From Micromonospora pallida (GTDB lineage: Bacteria; Actinomycetota; Actinomycetes; Mycobacteriales; Micromonosporaceae): DNA of 64,000 nucleotides. The position numbers and the translations under genes are program-made. Every line of letters starts with the position of its first letter. The first letter of the stretch is position 1. The DNA lies in NCBI RefSeq assembly GCF_900090325.1, contig NZ_FMHW01000002.1, forward strand, positions 7,255,001-7,319,000, in the 5' to 3' direction. Of the stretch, positions 26,081 through 34,970 are shown piece by piece. The notes under the pieces are model-generated. The model searched no databases, was not told the origin of the DNA, and saw only the letters and a list, made by a program, of their open reading frames with translations.

Positions 26081-27112
26081 GTGACCGACCAGCGGGACGT
26101 CGTCCACATCGGCGGCTACACCAGGGAGAGTGACGGGAAGGGCAGCGGCATCGTCGCGGCCCGGCGGGACCCGGCCACCGGCGCGCTGACACCGCTCGGC
26201 ACGGTGGCGGTCACCGCGTCACCGTCGTTCCTGGTCCGCCACCCCACCCTGCCGGTGCTGTACGCGGTGAACGAACTGCCGGAGGGGCAGGTCAGCGCCT
26301 GGCGGATCGCGCCGGACGGTGACCTGACCCCGCTGGGTACCGGCGACACCGGCGGCGCCGAGCCCTGCCACCTGGCCGTCATGCCGGACGGCCGGCACCT
26401 GATCGCGGCCAACTACGGGGGCGGAAGCGTGGCGGTCTTCCCGCTCGACGAGGCGGGCGTGCCGGCCGGGCGGAGCGACCTGGTGGTGCACGAGGGGCAC
26501 GGGGCCGACCCAGGGCGCCAGGGGTCGCCGCACGTGCACATGGTCTCGCCGGACCCGGCCGGAGGGCCGCTCTACGTCGTCGACCTCGGCACCGACTCGG
26601 TGTACCGGTACGACCTGGCGGCCGGTCGGCTGGTGCCCCGCGACCCGCAGGTGCGGACGCCCGCCGGAACCGGTCCCCGGCACCTGGCCCGGCACCCTGA
26701 CGGACGGCGGGTCTACCTGGTCGGCGAGTTGGACGGCACGGTCACCGCGCTGGACCGGGACGCCGAGGGCGCGTTGCACCAGCGGGGCCGGGTGCCGGCG
26801 AGCGGGCGGACCGGTCACGTCCAGCCGTCGGAGATCGCGGTGGGTCCGCAGGGGCGGTTCCTGTACGTCGCCAACCGGGGGGTCGGCACGCTGGCCGTCT
26901 TCGCCATCGACGGTGAGCTGCCGGAACTCGTCGCCGAAGTGGACACCGGCGGGGAGTGGCCCCGGCACTTCGTCTGGTCCGGGCGCGACCTCTACCTGGC
27001 CGACCAGCGGGCCGACATGGTCCGGACGTTTCGCGTCGATCCGGCCACCGGCGTGCCCGAGCCGGTGGGTGAGCCGGTGCCGGTGCCGAGCCCGACCTGC
27101 GTCCTGCTCTGA
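26081..27112 (+). CDS. Lactonase-type seven-bladed beta-propeller (6-phosphogluconolactonase-like)
   Basis: 343 aa, GTG start with GAGAGGAGAGG upstream. The sequence is a series of about 45-residue propeller blades: VHIGGYTRESDGKGSGI at the N-terminus, HPTLPVLYAVNEL, CHLAVMPDGRHLIAANYGGG, GPRHLARHPDGRRVYLVGEL and EIAVGPQGRFLYVANRG. The HPxxxxLYxVNE and ANYxGGSV patterns match the YkgB/Pgl-type lactonase family, which hydrolyses 6-phosphogluconolactone in the pentose phosphate pathway. No signal peptide, so cytoplasmic. The gene stands alone between the conservon and a membrane protein. Annotation by family similarity; the substrate is not proven. Confidence 0.88.
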   Translation: MTDQRDVVHIGGYTRESDGKGSGIVAARRDPATGALTPLGTVAVTASPSFLVRHPTLPVLYAVNELPEGQVSAWRIAPDGDLTPLGTGDTGGAEPCHLAVMPDGRHLIAANYGGGSVAVFPLDEAGVPAGRSDLVVHEGHGADPGRQGSPHVHMVSPDPAGGPLYVVDLGTDSVYRYDLAAGRLVPRDPQVRTPAGTGPRHLARHPDGRRVYLVGELDGTVTALDRDAEGALHQRGRVPASGRTGHVQPSEIAVGPQGRFLYVANRGVGTLAVFAIDGELPELVAEVDTGGEWPRHFVWSGRDLYLADQRADMVRTFRVDPATGVPEPVGEPVPVPSPTCVLL

Positions 27113-27232
27113 GGTGTCTGCGCACCATTGATCACACAGCGTAACCGTTCTCCACGAAACCGCAGGTCGACTGTTCCTCCTGCGTGACTTTCGTCCGAAC
27201 GGTGGTAGCCGCGACGTTCACCAGTCCGCAAC

Positions 27233-28996
27233 ATGGTCAGAGTGTCGGGCCGCCATCGCATGCGTTCGGGTTTTCGCGGAGCAGGCGCCGTCGCCTCGGC
27301 GACGGCGCTTGCCGTCGTCGCCACCGGGGCGTGGTTCGGCTACCGAGAGTTCACCGGACCGGCCTGCTCCGGGCAGGTCAAACTGACGGTCGCGGCCGCG
27401 CCCGAGATCGCGCCCGTGGTGCAGGCCGCCGCCGGGCGGTGGGTGGCCGAGGGCGCGGCGGTCGACGGCACCTGCGTCGCGGTCGAGGTCTCGACGCAGG
27501 AGCCGGTCGAGGTGGCGGCGGCGGTGGCCGGCAAGCACGGCGTCACCCTGCCCGGGGTGGGGCAGGCCAGCGGTACGGCGATCACCCCCGACGTCTGGGT
27601 GCCCGACTCGTCGACCTGGCTGCTGCGCATCAAGAACAGCGGCGCGGCCGCCTTCGACCCGACCAACGGCGCGTCGATCGCCCGGAGCCCGGTCGTGGTC
27701 GCCATGCCGGAACCGGTCGCCACCCGGCTTGGCTGGCCGCAGCAGAAGCTGACCTGGGCGGACCTGGTGCGGCAGATGAACACCGACACGAAGCTGCGGA
27801 CCGGGATCGTCGAACCGACCCGGGACGCCGCCGGCCTGGCGGGGCTGCTCGCCCTGACGGCGGCGGCGGGCAAGAGCGGGAGAGACAGCCAGCAGGCCCG
27901 GACGGCGGCCCTGCGGGCGCTGGCCACCGGACGGTCCGCACTGCGGCAGGACCTGCTCGCCCGGTTCCCCCGCTCCACCGACCCGGCCGCCCTCGCCGCC
28001 GGTCTCGGCGCCGCCGCCCTCTCCGAAGAGGACGTGATCGCCTACAACCGGACCCAGCCGCCGGTCCCGCTCGCCGCGCTCTACCTGGATCCGGCGCCGA
28101 TGGCGCTGGACTACCCGTACGCGGTGCTGCCCGGGATCGAGCCGGCCAAGGCGTCCGCCGCGGCCGGCCTGTTCGGGGCGCTCACCGCCCCGACCTTCCC
28201 GGACCGGCTGGTCGGACAGGCGCTGCGCGGGCCGGACGGGGTCGGCGGTGCCGGCTTCCAGGCTCCGGTGGGGGCACCGGCCGGCGGCCCGGCACCGCTG
28301 GCCGCCGGTGGCGGCACGGCGGCCGGCGGGCCGGACCCGTCGGCGCTCGACGCCGCCGTGTCCGGCTGGTCGGTCGCCACCCAGTCCGGTCGGATGCTCT
28401 GCGTGATCGACGTCTCCGGCTCGATGCGGCAACCGGTGCCGACCGCCGGCAACGTCTCCCGCGAGCAGGTCACCGTCGCCGCGGCCCTGCGGGGTCTCGA
28501 TCTCGTCGACGACTCGTGGGCGGTCGGGCTGTGGACCTTCTCCACCGAGATGGTGGGCAGCCGCGACTACCGGGAACTGCTCCCGATCGGGCCGCTCTCC
28601 ACCCAGCGGAGCAAACTGAGGACCGCGCTCGGTTCGATCCGCCCCACCCAGGACGGCGACACCGGCCTCTACGACACCGTGCTCGCCGCCTACCGGACGG
28701 TGCAGGACGACTGGGAGCCCGGCCGGGTCAACTCGCTCGTGCTCTTCACCGACGGCAAGAACGAGGACGCCGACGGGATCGGCCAGCGGGAACTGCTCAC
28801 CGAACTGGCCCGGCTCGCCGACCCGGAACGACCCGTCCAGGTGGTGATCATCGGTATCGGCGGGGACGTCAGCCGTACCGAGCTGGAGGCGATCACCAAG
28901 GTCACCGGCGGCGGGGTCTTCGTCACCGAGGACCCGAACAAGATCGGTGAGATCTTCCTCCGGGCGGTCGCGCTCCGTCCGACCGCGCCGCGCTGA
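27233..28996 (+). CDS. Membrane-anchored extracellular solute-binding/von Willebrand factor A fusion protein
   Basis: 587 aa from ATG 27233 (ATG 27260 is also possible; neither has a clear ribosome site). One N-terminal transmembrane or signal helix at about 16-36. Residues 45-370 resemble a type 2 periplasmic binding protein (LTVAAAPEIAPVVQAAAGRW, VWVPDSSTWL). The C-terminal vWA domain (about 385-580) has an intact MIDAS motif D393-V-S395-G-S397, later Thr and the FTDGKNED loop. This combination recurs in actinobacteria as a cell-surface protein of unknown ligand. vWA MIDAS domains bind metal-dependent protein ligands. The gene is single. Confidence 0.85.
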   Translation: MVRVSGRHRMRSGFRGAGAVASATALAVVATGAWFGYREFTGPACSGQVKLTVAAAPEIAPVVQAAAGRWVAEGAAVDGTCVAVEVSTQEPVEVAAAVAGKHGVTLPGVGQASGTAITPDVWVPDSSTWLLRIKNSGAAAFDPTNGASIARSPVVVAMPEPVATRLGWPQQKLTWADLVRQMNTDTKLRTGIVEPTRDAAGLAGLLALTAAAGKSGRDSQQARTAALRALATGRSALRQDLLARFPRSTDPAALAAGLGAAALSEEDVIAYNRTQPPVPLAALYLDPAPMALDYPYAVLPGIEPAKASAAAGLFGALTAPTFPDRLVGQALRGPDGVGGAGFQAPVGAPAGGPAPLAAGGGTAAGGPDPSALDAAVSGWSVATQSGRMLCVIDVSGSMRQPVPTAGNVSREQVTVAAALRGLDLVDDSWAVGLWTFSTEMVGSRDYRELLPIGPLSTQRSKLRTALGSIRPTQDGDTGLYDTVLAAYRTVQDDWEPGRVNSLVLFTDGKNEDADGIGQRELLTELARLADPERPVQVVIIGIGGDVSRTELEAITKVTGGGVFVTEDPNKIGEIFLRAVALRPTAPR

Positions 28997-29049
28997 CCGA
29001 AGCGCCGGCTCCCCGCCCGCGCCGTCCAATCTAAGTTCCAGCAGCCCAT

Positions 29050-29143
29050 CCCGCCCCGCCCACGCCAGCAGCCCGGGCACCCCGTCCCGCCCCGCCCACG
29101 CCAGCAGCCCGGGCACCCCGTCTCGGTCCGGCCCACGCCAGCA
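29050..29143. repeat. Tandem 36-bp repeat, two full copies plus partial third
   Basis: Two identical 36-bp units (29050-29085, 29086-29121) with core CCCACGCCAGCAGCCCGGGC, and a degenerate partial third to 29143. Confidence 0.85.
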
Positions 29144-29185
29144 GTCCGTCCCCGTCCCCGTCCCCGTCCAGTCCGGACCACGTCA

Positions 29186-29259
29186 GGGGTTCCGGGCAGC
29201 CCGACCCGCGCAGGGATCAAGCCTGACCGCCCGGAGCGGGTCGGGCTGCCCGGAACCCC
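29186..29259. repeat. 24-bp perfect inverted repeat
   Basis: The arm GGGGTTCCGGGCAGCCCGAC(CCGC) at 29186-29209 is complementary to 29236-29259, with a 26-bp spacer. It could be a bidirectional terminator for the vWA gene or a small mobile palindromic element. Confidence 0.8.
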
Positions 29260-29480
29260 CACCCACCCACCCACCCACCCGGAGCGGACTGCCCGGAACC
29301 CCACCCGGTCGACCCGAGGCAGGCGATGGTGTCCACATCAGATGGTGCTACTGACGGCATTCTGTCGGTGGCTACCGGGAACAAGGCCTGTCGGGGGAAG
29401 ATGTGCGGGTGCTCCGCACCACCGGCCGACCCAGGGCCGGTCCTGGCGGAGCGCTACCTGACGCTACTGGGGAGGGTCGT

Positions 29481-30962
29481 TTGACCTCGGCGCTGCTGAC
29501 CCCCGCCTCGGCGTCGTCCAGGTTCGCCGGTGACCGGCCGGCACGGGCGACCCGGGCCGACGAACGGGCCTACGTCCGCACCTTGGTGCTGCTCGACACC
29601 GCCATGATCGCCGTGGCCGTACTGGTGGGGTACGTCACCCGGTTCAGCGAGTACGAACCGAGTGGCTCCGAGGTGCCGTACGTCCTGGTGGCCCCCGGGC
29701 TGGTGATCGCCTGGCTGCTCTCCCTCAAGATCCTGCGCTGCTATGACGACCGGGTCCTCGGCTACGGCGCGGACGAGTACCGCCGGGTCACCTCCGCCAG
29801 CCTCCGGCTGGCCGCCACGATCGCCATCACCGGCTACATCGCCGACGTGGGCGTCTCGCGCGGCTTCCTCGCCATCACCCTGGCGGTCGGCACGGTCCTG
29901 CTGCTGGTGGCCCGGTTCGCCGCCCGCAAGCGGCTGCACCTCGACCGGTGCCGGGGCGCCGGCTGGTCGCGCCGGGTGCTCGCGGTCGGCGACACCCCGC
30001 ACGTGCTGGAGCTCGTGCACACCCTGCGCCGCGAGCCGTACGCCGGCTACCACGTGGTGGGCGCCTGCATCCCGGACGCCTTGCTCGCCCCGGTCCCGCA
30101 GCGGCTGGGGGACGTGCCCGTCGTCGGGTCGATCCGGGGCATCCCGGAGGCCGCCGCCGCGATCGGGGCGGACACCGTGGCCATCACCGCCTCCGCCGAG
30201 CTGACCGCGACCCGGCTGCGTCGGCTCGGCTGGCAGTTGGAGGGCACCGGGATCGACATGGTGCTGGCCCCGGCGCTGACCGACGTGGCCGGCCCGCGCA
30301 TCCACACCCGGCCGGTCGCCGGGCTGCCGCTGATCCACGTCGAGGCCCCCGAGTTCCGGGGAGCCCGCAAGCTGGTCAAGGGGCTCGTCGACCGCTCGCT
30401 CTCGCTGCTCGCGCTGGCGCTGCTGGCGCCACTGCTGGCGCTGATCGCCCTGGCGATCCGGCTGGACACCCCCGGCCCCGTCCTGTTCCGGCAGACCCGG
30501 GTCGGCCAGGGCGGACGCGAGTTCGGCGTGTTCAAGTTCCGCACGATGGTGGTCAACGCCGACGCGATGCTCGCCGAGTTGGCCGCCCGCAACGAAACCG
30601 ACGGGCTGCTGTTCAAGATGCGCGACGACCCCCGGGTGACCCGGGTCGGCCGGCTGCTGCGCAAGTGGTCCCTGGACGAACTGCCCCAGCTCGCCAACGT
30701 GCTGATCGGACACATGAGCCTGGTCGGTCCGCGCCCGCCGCTCCCGTCCGAGGTGGCCCGCTACGACGGCGACGTCGCCCGCCGGCTGCTGGTCAAGCCG
30801 GGCATGACCGGGCTCTGGCAGGTCAGCGGACGCTCCGACCTGAGCTGGGAGGACGGCATCCGGCTCGACCTGTACTACGTGGAGAACTGGTCGCTGGCCG
30901 CCGACCTGACCATCCTGTGGAAGACCTTCGGCGCGGTCCTGCGCAGTCGCGGCGCGTACTGA
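29481..30962 (+). CDS. Polyprenyl-phosphate sugar-1-phosphate transferase (WbaP/CpsE-type exopolysaccharide initiator)
   Basis: 493 aa from TTG 29481 (GGGGAGGG 4 nt upstream); an in-frame GTG at 29403 would add 26 residues. Four N-terminal membrane helices, a CoA-binding-like middle domain (VLAVGDTPHVLELVHTLRRE), a fifth helix (LLALALLAPLLALIALAIRL) and the catalytic bacterial sugar transferase domain. Visible motifs are FRQTRVGQGGREFGVFKFRTM, LRKWSLDELPQLANVL, MSLVGPRPPLPSEV and KPGMTGLWQVSGRSDLSW. It loads the first sugar phosphate onto undecaprenyl phosphate for exopolysaccharide. No other glycan genes lie next to it, so it is an orphan initiator in this window. Confidence 0.93.
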   Translation: MTSALLTPASASSRFAGDRPARATRADERAYVRTLVLLDTAMIAVAVLVGYVTRFSEYEPSGSEVPYVLVAPGLVIAWLLSLKILRCYDDRVLGYGADEYRRVTSASLRLAATIAITGYIADVGVSRGFLAITLAVGTVLLLVARFAARKRLHLDRCRGAGWSRRVLAVGDTPHVLELVHTLRREPYAGYHVVGACIPDALLAPVPQRLGDVPVVGSIRGIPEAAAAIGADTVAITASAELTATRLRRLGWQLEGTGIDMVLAPALTDVAGPRIHTRPVAGLPLIHVEAPEFRGARKLVKGLVDRSLSLLALALLAPLLALIALAIRLDTPGPVLFRQTRVGQGGREFGVFKFRTMVVNADAMLAELAARNETDGLLFKMRDDPRVTRVGRLLRKWSLDELPQLANVLIGHMSLVGPRPPLPSEVARYDGDVARRLLVKPGMTGLWQVSGRSDLSWEDGIRLDLYYVENWSLAADLTILWKTFGAVLRSRGAY

Positions 30963-31048
30963 GGCGGTCGTGCACAGTCGCGGTGCGTACAGAGCCGGCC
31001 GGGACGGGCCCGGCCGGGCCCGCCGGGCCTGCGGCGCTGCCTGGCCGG

Positions 31049-32179
31049 TCAGGGCTGGGGACCGGTCCAGTCCAGGCACACCACGACGGCGTCGTCGACC
31101 AGGTCCCCGGCGACGAACGCCCGCAGGTCGCCGATGAGTGCCCGGACGGCGTCCAACGGTGCCATCGGGCCGGTCCGGCGCAGGAAGCGGGCCAGCGCCG
31201 ACTCGCCGTACCGGACGTCCTGCCCGGCGGCCTCGACCACCCCGTCGCTGAGTACGAAGATCCGGTCGTCCCGCTCCAGGTGGAGCCGCTGGGGCTGGTA
31301 GTCGGTCCCGTCGAACATGCCGAGCGGGAACTGCGGCACCAGCGGCAGCTCGTCGACCTCGCCCCGGCGCAGCAGCACCAGCCGGGGCGATCCGGCGTCG
31401 ACCACGGTCACCGCTCCGGCGCGCAGGTCCAGCTCGATCAGGAGCACCGAGAGGTACTGGTCGCCGTGGTGCATCGCGTAGACCGCCTGGTCGGCCAGGG
31501 CGGCCTGGTCGGCCAGGGGCAGTCCGGCCCGCCGGGCGTTGCGCAGCGCGTGTACGGCGAGGGAGGTCAGCATGGCGGCGGCGACGCCCTCGCCCGTCCC
31601 GTTGACGACCGACAGCCAGAGCCGATCGCCGTCGTCGGACCAGTCGAAGCTGTCGCCGCGCACCGCGTACGCCGGTTCGAGCTGCCCGGCCAGGCTGAAC
31701 GAGGGCCGGATCCGGCTGCGCCCCGGCAGCAGTTCCCACTGCATCTCGGCGGCGAGGGTGAGCCGCCGGCTGCGCCGGGCCGTGCGGTAGACGTCGGTGC
31801 CATCCGACACGGCGGCCAGTTCGTGCCCGAGCGCGGTGGCGATTTCGGCGAGGTCGGCGACGACGGTGCGGTCGTCCGGCACCGGGGTCAGCCGGAGCAC
31901 GCCGCGCCGCTCGCCCCGCATCCCGACCGGGAAGTAGCCCGTTCCGGCGGCAAGGATCGGCTCCTGGTGGTCGAAGCAGCGCCAGGCCGGGTGGCCGGGC
32001 TCGGTCAGCGGCTCCCCCTCGCGCAGCGGCAGCAGCACCGACAACCGGTAGTCGACCTGGAACAGCTCGGCGCTGGTGATCGCGTACGACCGGGCCAGCT
32101 CGGCGGCGACCCGATCCAGCAGGAGATCCGTTGGTGCGTCGGTCAGGACACGCCGTGCCTGGTTGACCGGTTCGCTCAT
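31049..32179 (-). CDS. SpoIIE/PP2C-type serine phosphatase
   Basis: 376 aa from ATG 32179 (GAAGGAG upstream), preferred over a longer frame. The N-terminal part (about 20-150) is a GAF-like sensor region; residues 170-370 form the SpoIIE phosphatase domain. Metal-site landmarks: RGDSFDWSDDGDRLWLSVVNGTGEGVAAAM near 190-220, with G-T-G in place of the more usual D-x-x-G, and LSDGVVEAAGQD. Such enzymes act on anti-sigma factor antagonists. It is divergent from the MarR gene (57 bp between start codons). A second SpoIIE enzyme lies beyond that regulator. Confidence 0.88.
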   Translation of the reverse strand: MSEPVNQARRVLTDAPTDLLLDRVAAELARSYAITSAELFQVDYRLSVLLPLREGEPLTEPGHPAWRCFDHQEPILAAGTGYFPVGMRGERRGVLRLTPVPDDRTVVADLAEIATALGHELAAVSDGTDVYRTARRSRRLTLAAEMQWELLPGRSRIRPSFSLAGQLEPAYAVRGDSFDWSDDGDRLWLSVVNGTGEGVAAAMLTSLAVHALRNARRAGLPLADQAALADQAVYAMHHGDQYLSVLLIELDLRAGAVTVVDAGSPRLVLLRRGEVDELPLVPQFPLGMFDGTDYQPQRLHLERDDRIFVLSDGVVEAAGQDVRYGESALARFLRRTGPMAPLDAVRALIGDLRAFVAGDLVDDAVVVCLDWTGPQP

Positions 32180-32236
32180 GGTCGCTCCTTCTGACAGCCC
32201 GACCACCTGCGGGTCAGGGGTAGTCTCAGGCACACG

Positions 32237-33037
32237 ATGGCCGAGGAACCCCGTCCGCCGGAACCAGAAGCGAGTATGGTCGCCGCGCTCGACGACGCGG
32301 CGGCCACCCTGCTGTCTGTGTGGGAGGAAGCACGGGAGCGGACGACGGACCGGCTCTCCGTCGCGCAGCTACGGGCCGTCATGGTGGTGGAGCAGCACGA
32401 CGGGATCAACCTCCGGCGCCTGGCCACCCTCCTCAAAACGCTGCTTCCCTCAGCCAGCCGGCTGTGCGACCGGCTGGTCGCCGCCGGCATGCTCGAGCGG
32501 GAGCCCGGCCGGTACGACCGGCGGGAGATCGCGCTGCACCTGACCCCGGAGGCCGCGCGGTTCCTCGCCGAACTGCGGGCCGCCCGGCAGGCGCGGCTGG
32601 CCGAGGTGCTCGCCGGAATGAGTCCGGCCGGTCGGGAGGCACTGCGGCACGGACTCGCCGAGTTCCGGGCGGCCGCCCGCCGGTCACCGCCGGCCGACCG
32701 GGCCCACGCCGCGCCTGACGAACTCCAGGCACCGGCCGACCAGGTCCATGCCCCCGCCGACGAACACCAGACACCGGCCGACCGGGCCCCCGCCCCCGCC
32801 GACGAACACCAGGCACCGGCCGGGCCGCACCTCGCCCCGGTCGACCCGCACCAGGCACCGGCCGGGCCGTACCGGGTGTACGAGCCGTCGGCCCAGGCCA
32901 CGCCGGGCGATCCGGGTGCGGGGGCGGGCCAGCGCGCCCCGGTGTCGGCACCCCGCGGCCCGGCGAGCGGACCGGGGCCGGCACGCCCGCTGGTCGCCGC
33001 TCCGCCTCCGGCGCCCCCCACCGCCCGCCCCGCCTGA
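32237..33037 (+). CDS. MarR-family transcriptional regulator with long Pro/Ala-rich tail
   Basis: 266 aa. Residues 15-150 are a MarR winged helix: RLSVAQLRAVMVVEQHDGIN, then LKTLLPSASRLCDRLVAAGM (recognition helix) and EREPGRYDRREIALHLTPE (wing). Normal MarR proteins end near 150. Here a further 110 residues are disordered, with repeated A-P-A-D-E-H-Q-(A/T)-P and A-P-A-G-P units at about 155-215. The tail is unusual for the family and may be a DNA- or protein-interaction region. It lies between two SpoIIE phosphatase genes and diverges from the first, so autoregulation of that 57-bp intergenic region is likely but inferred. Confidence 0.85.
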   Translation: MAEEPRPPEPEASMVAALDDAAATLLSVWEEARERTTDRLSVAQLRAVMVVEQHDGINLRRLATLLKTLLPSASRLCDRLVAAGMLEREPGRYDRREIALHLTPEAARFLAELRAARQARLAEVLAGMSPAGREALRHGLAEFRAAARRSPPADRAHAAPDELQAPADQVHAPADEHQTPADRAPAPADEHQAPAGPHLAPVDPHQAPAGPYRVYEPSAQATPGDPGAGAGQRAPVSAPRGPASGPGPARPLVAAPPPAPPTARPA

Positions 33038-33147
33038 CTTCCACCGATGCCACGACGGAACCATCGGGCGTAGCCACCGGACGCGCGGGCGTCGGGCGCA
33101 TGACGGTGCGAGCGGCCCCGGCGACCACCGGTCCCGGTGACCATCGG

Positions 33148-34833
33148 TCAGGGCCGGGCCGAGGGCGGGGTGACGGGGGTGATGGCGAGCATGGCGATGT
33201 CGTCCTGGCTCTGGCCGTCGAACCACTTGTCGAGCAGTCGCAGTACCCGGTCGACCACGGCCCGGGGCGGCAGTCCGGCCCCGTCGGCCAGCGCCTGGCG
33301 CAACCGGTCCTCGCCGAACATCTCGAGCGCCCCCGGGCCGCCGCGTGCCTCGATCACCCCGTCGGTGTACGCCAGCAGCAGTTCACCGGGTGCCAGCCGG
33401 ATCCGCGTCTCGACGAACCGCGCGTCGCTGAGCGCGCCGACCGGCATCCCGCCGACCGGGACCGGTCGGACAGCCCCGTCGACCCCGACGACCAGCGGGG
33501 CCGGGTGACCGCCCCCGGCCACGCGCAGGCACAGCGCGCCGTCGGCCTCGGTGGTGAAGGTACCGAGCAGCAGGGTGGTGAACTGGCTGCGCCGGGTCGC
33601 CTCGGGCGCGTCGAACAGGGCCCGGTTGAGCAGGGCCATCAGCTCCAACGGACGCTGTTCGACCAGGCGCAGGGTCTGCAACGACTGGCGTACCCGGCCG
33701 GTGAGCACGGCCGCGCCGACGCCCTTGCCGCAGACGTCGCCGAGGGCGAAGGTGCCGCCGTCGGCGGTGGCCGAGACGGCGTAGAAGTCGCCGCCGATCC
33801 GCAGGCTGTCGCCGGCCGCGCGGTAACCGCCGGCCAGCGCCACGCCGGGGATCTCGGGCAGTTCGGGCGGGAACAGGCTCGCCTGGAGCACCCGGGCCAG
33901 GTGGGTCTGCTCGCCGTGCAGGTCGGCGGTGACCAGGGCCGCCCCGGCCCGCGCGGCGAACTCCCGGGCGACCTCGACGTCCCGCTGGTCGAAGCCACCC
34001 TGGCCCGGCCGGCGCATCATGACCAACGCCGCGCCGTTCGTCCCGATCATCGGAGTGACCAGGACGGCGCCGGACCGGCCGAAGTCCTCCGGCAGCACCC
34101 GACCGAGTTCGGCGAGTTCGGTGTCGAGCCACGGGGTGGCGTCGACGTGGTCCCCGTCGAGTGCCTCGGCGAGCCCGGGTACCGAGTCGGCCAGGTCGGC
34201 CGGTCCGCTGCCGAACACCGGCTCCAGGTCGCCGTCGGCGAAGCGTACCCAGAGCGGCTCAGCGTCGGGTGGCGCCGGCAGCGGCGGTCGGTGGATCACC
34301 ACCGCGGCGTCGGCGAGGTACGGCACGACCAGCGTCACCGCGGCCCGCAGCGTCTGGTCACGGTGCAGGGAGAGCCCGAGTCGGCTGCCGGCCTGGGCGA
34401 GGAAGGCGGTGTGGGCGCGTTCGGCCCGTAGCGCGTCGGTGCGGGCCTGCTCCTCGGTGACGTCCCGGACGTACCAGGCGCAGCCGTTGGCGCGCAGCGG
34501 GCGGCAGATCCCGCGCAGTCGCCGCCCCCGGTGCTCGGCCTCGAAACCGGCCGCCCCACTGCGGGCCGCCTCGGCCAACGCCGGCACGGCGGCCAGCGCC
34601 AGCGGGCCACCGGGGGTGACCTCGGGCAGCAGTTCGGCGGCCATCGCGTTGGCCAGGGTCACCACGCCCCGGGAGTCGACGGTGACGACCGCCTCGGCCA
34701 GCCCGTCGAGCAGTTCGCGGGCGAGCGCGGCGTCGGTGGGGACGGCGGCCTTCCCGGCACGGCGGTGAGCGGAGTCGGTGGGTTCGCCACCGACCGGGCT
34801 GGGGCGGCCGCCGCGTCGGGTGGTGGTCACCAT
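33148..34833 (-). CDS. PAS-GAF-SpoIIE phosphatase
   Basis: 561 aa from ATG 34833; the frame extends to a TTG at 34914 but that region looks less protein-like. An N-terminal PAS domain (LLDGLAEAVVTVDSRGVVTLANAMA), a GAF domain (about 155-320) and a PP2C/SpoIIE domain (about 340-560) are visible, with FYAVSATADGGTFALGDVCGKGVGAAVLTG containing the metal-binding D-x-x-G and LLAYTDGVIEARG. This is the canonical actinobacterial RsbU-like architecture: sensor domains controlling dephosphorylation of an anti-anti-sigma factor. No cognate anti-sigma gene is adjacent, so the partners are elsewhere. Convergent with the MarR gene. Confidence 0.92.
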   Translation of the reverse strand: MVTTTRRGGRPSPVGGEPTDSAHRRAGKAAVPTDAALARELLDGLAEAVVTVDSRGVVTLANAMAAELLPEVTPGGPLALAAVPALAEAARSGAAGFEAEHRGRRLRGICRPLRANGCAWYVRDVTEEQARTDALRAERAHTAFLAQAGSRLGLSLHRDQTLRAAVTLVVPYLADAAVVIHRPPLPAPPDAEPLWVRFADGDLEPVFGSGPADLADSVPGLAEALDGDHVDATPWLDTELAELGRVLPEDFGRSGAVLVTPMIGTNGAALVMMRRPGQGGFDQRDVEVAREFAARAGAALVTADLHGEQTHLARVLQASLFPPELPEIPGVALAGGYRAAGDSLRIGGDFYAVSATADGGTFALGDVCGKGVGAAVLTGRVRQSLQTLRLVEQRPLELMALLNRALFDAPEATRRSQFTTLLLGTFTTEADGALCLRVAGGGHPAPLVVGVDGAVRPVPVGGMPVGALSDARFVETRIRLAPGELLLAYTDGVIEARGGPGALEMFGEDRLRQALADGAGLPPRAVVDRVLRLLDKWFDGQSQDDIAMLAITPVTPPSARP

Positions 34834-34970
34834 CGCGCGCCGGCTGCCCTGCGCCACCGACCTGTGCCCATGCTGGAAGGAACTCCTCGCCTGCGGATGG
34901 TTGCCTTGCGGCAAGGGTACCGAGGAGATCGCTCGGTCGCCCGCCGGTCGGGGGCCGAGGAGAGCGGCCG

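Larger units (their letters stand above)
28997..29480. other. 484-bp intergenic region rich in repeats
   Basis: After the vWA gene there is a tandem 36-bp repeat (29050-29143), a 24-bp perfect inverted repeat (29186-29259), a (CCCA)n run near 29259-29280 and a third partial copy of the inverted-repeat arm near 29281-29308. The last 170 bp should hold the promoter of the sugar transferase gene. No credible ORF is seen. Confidence 0.6.
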
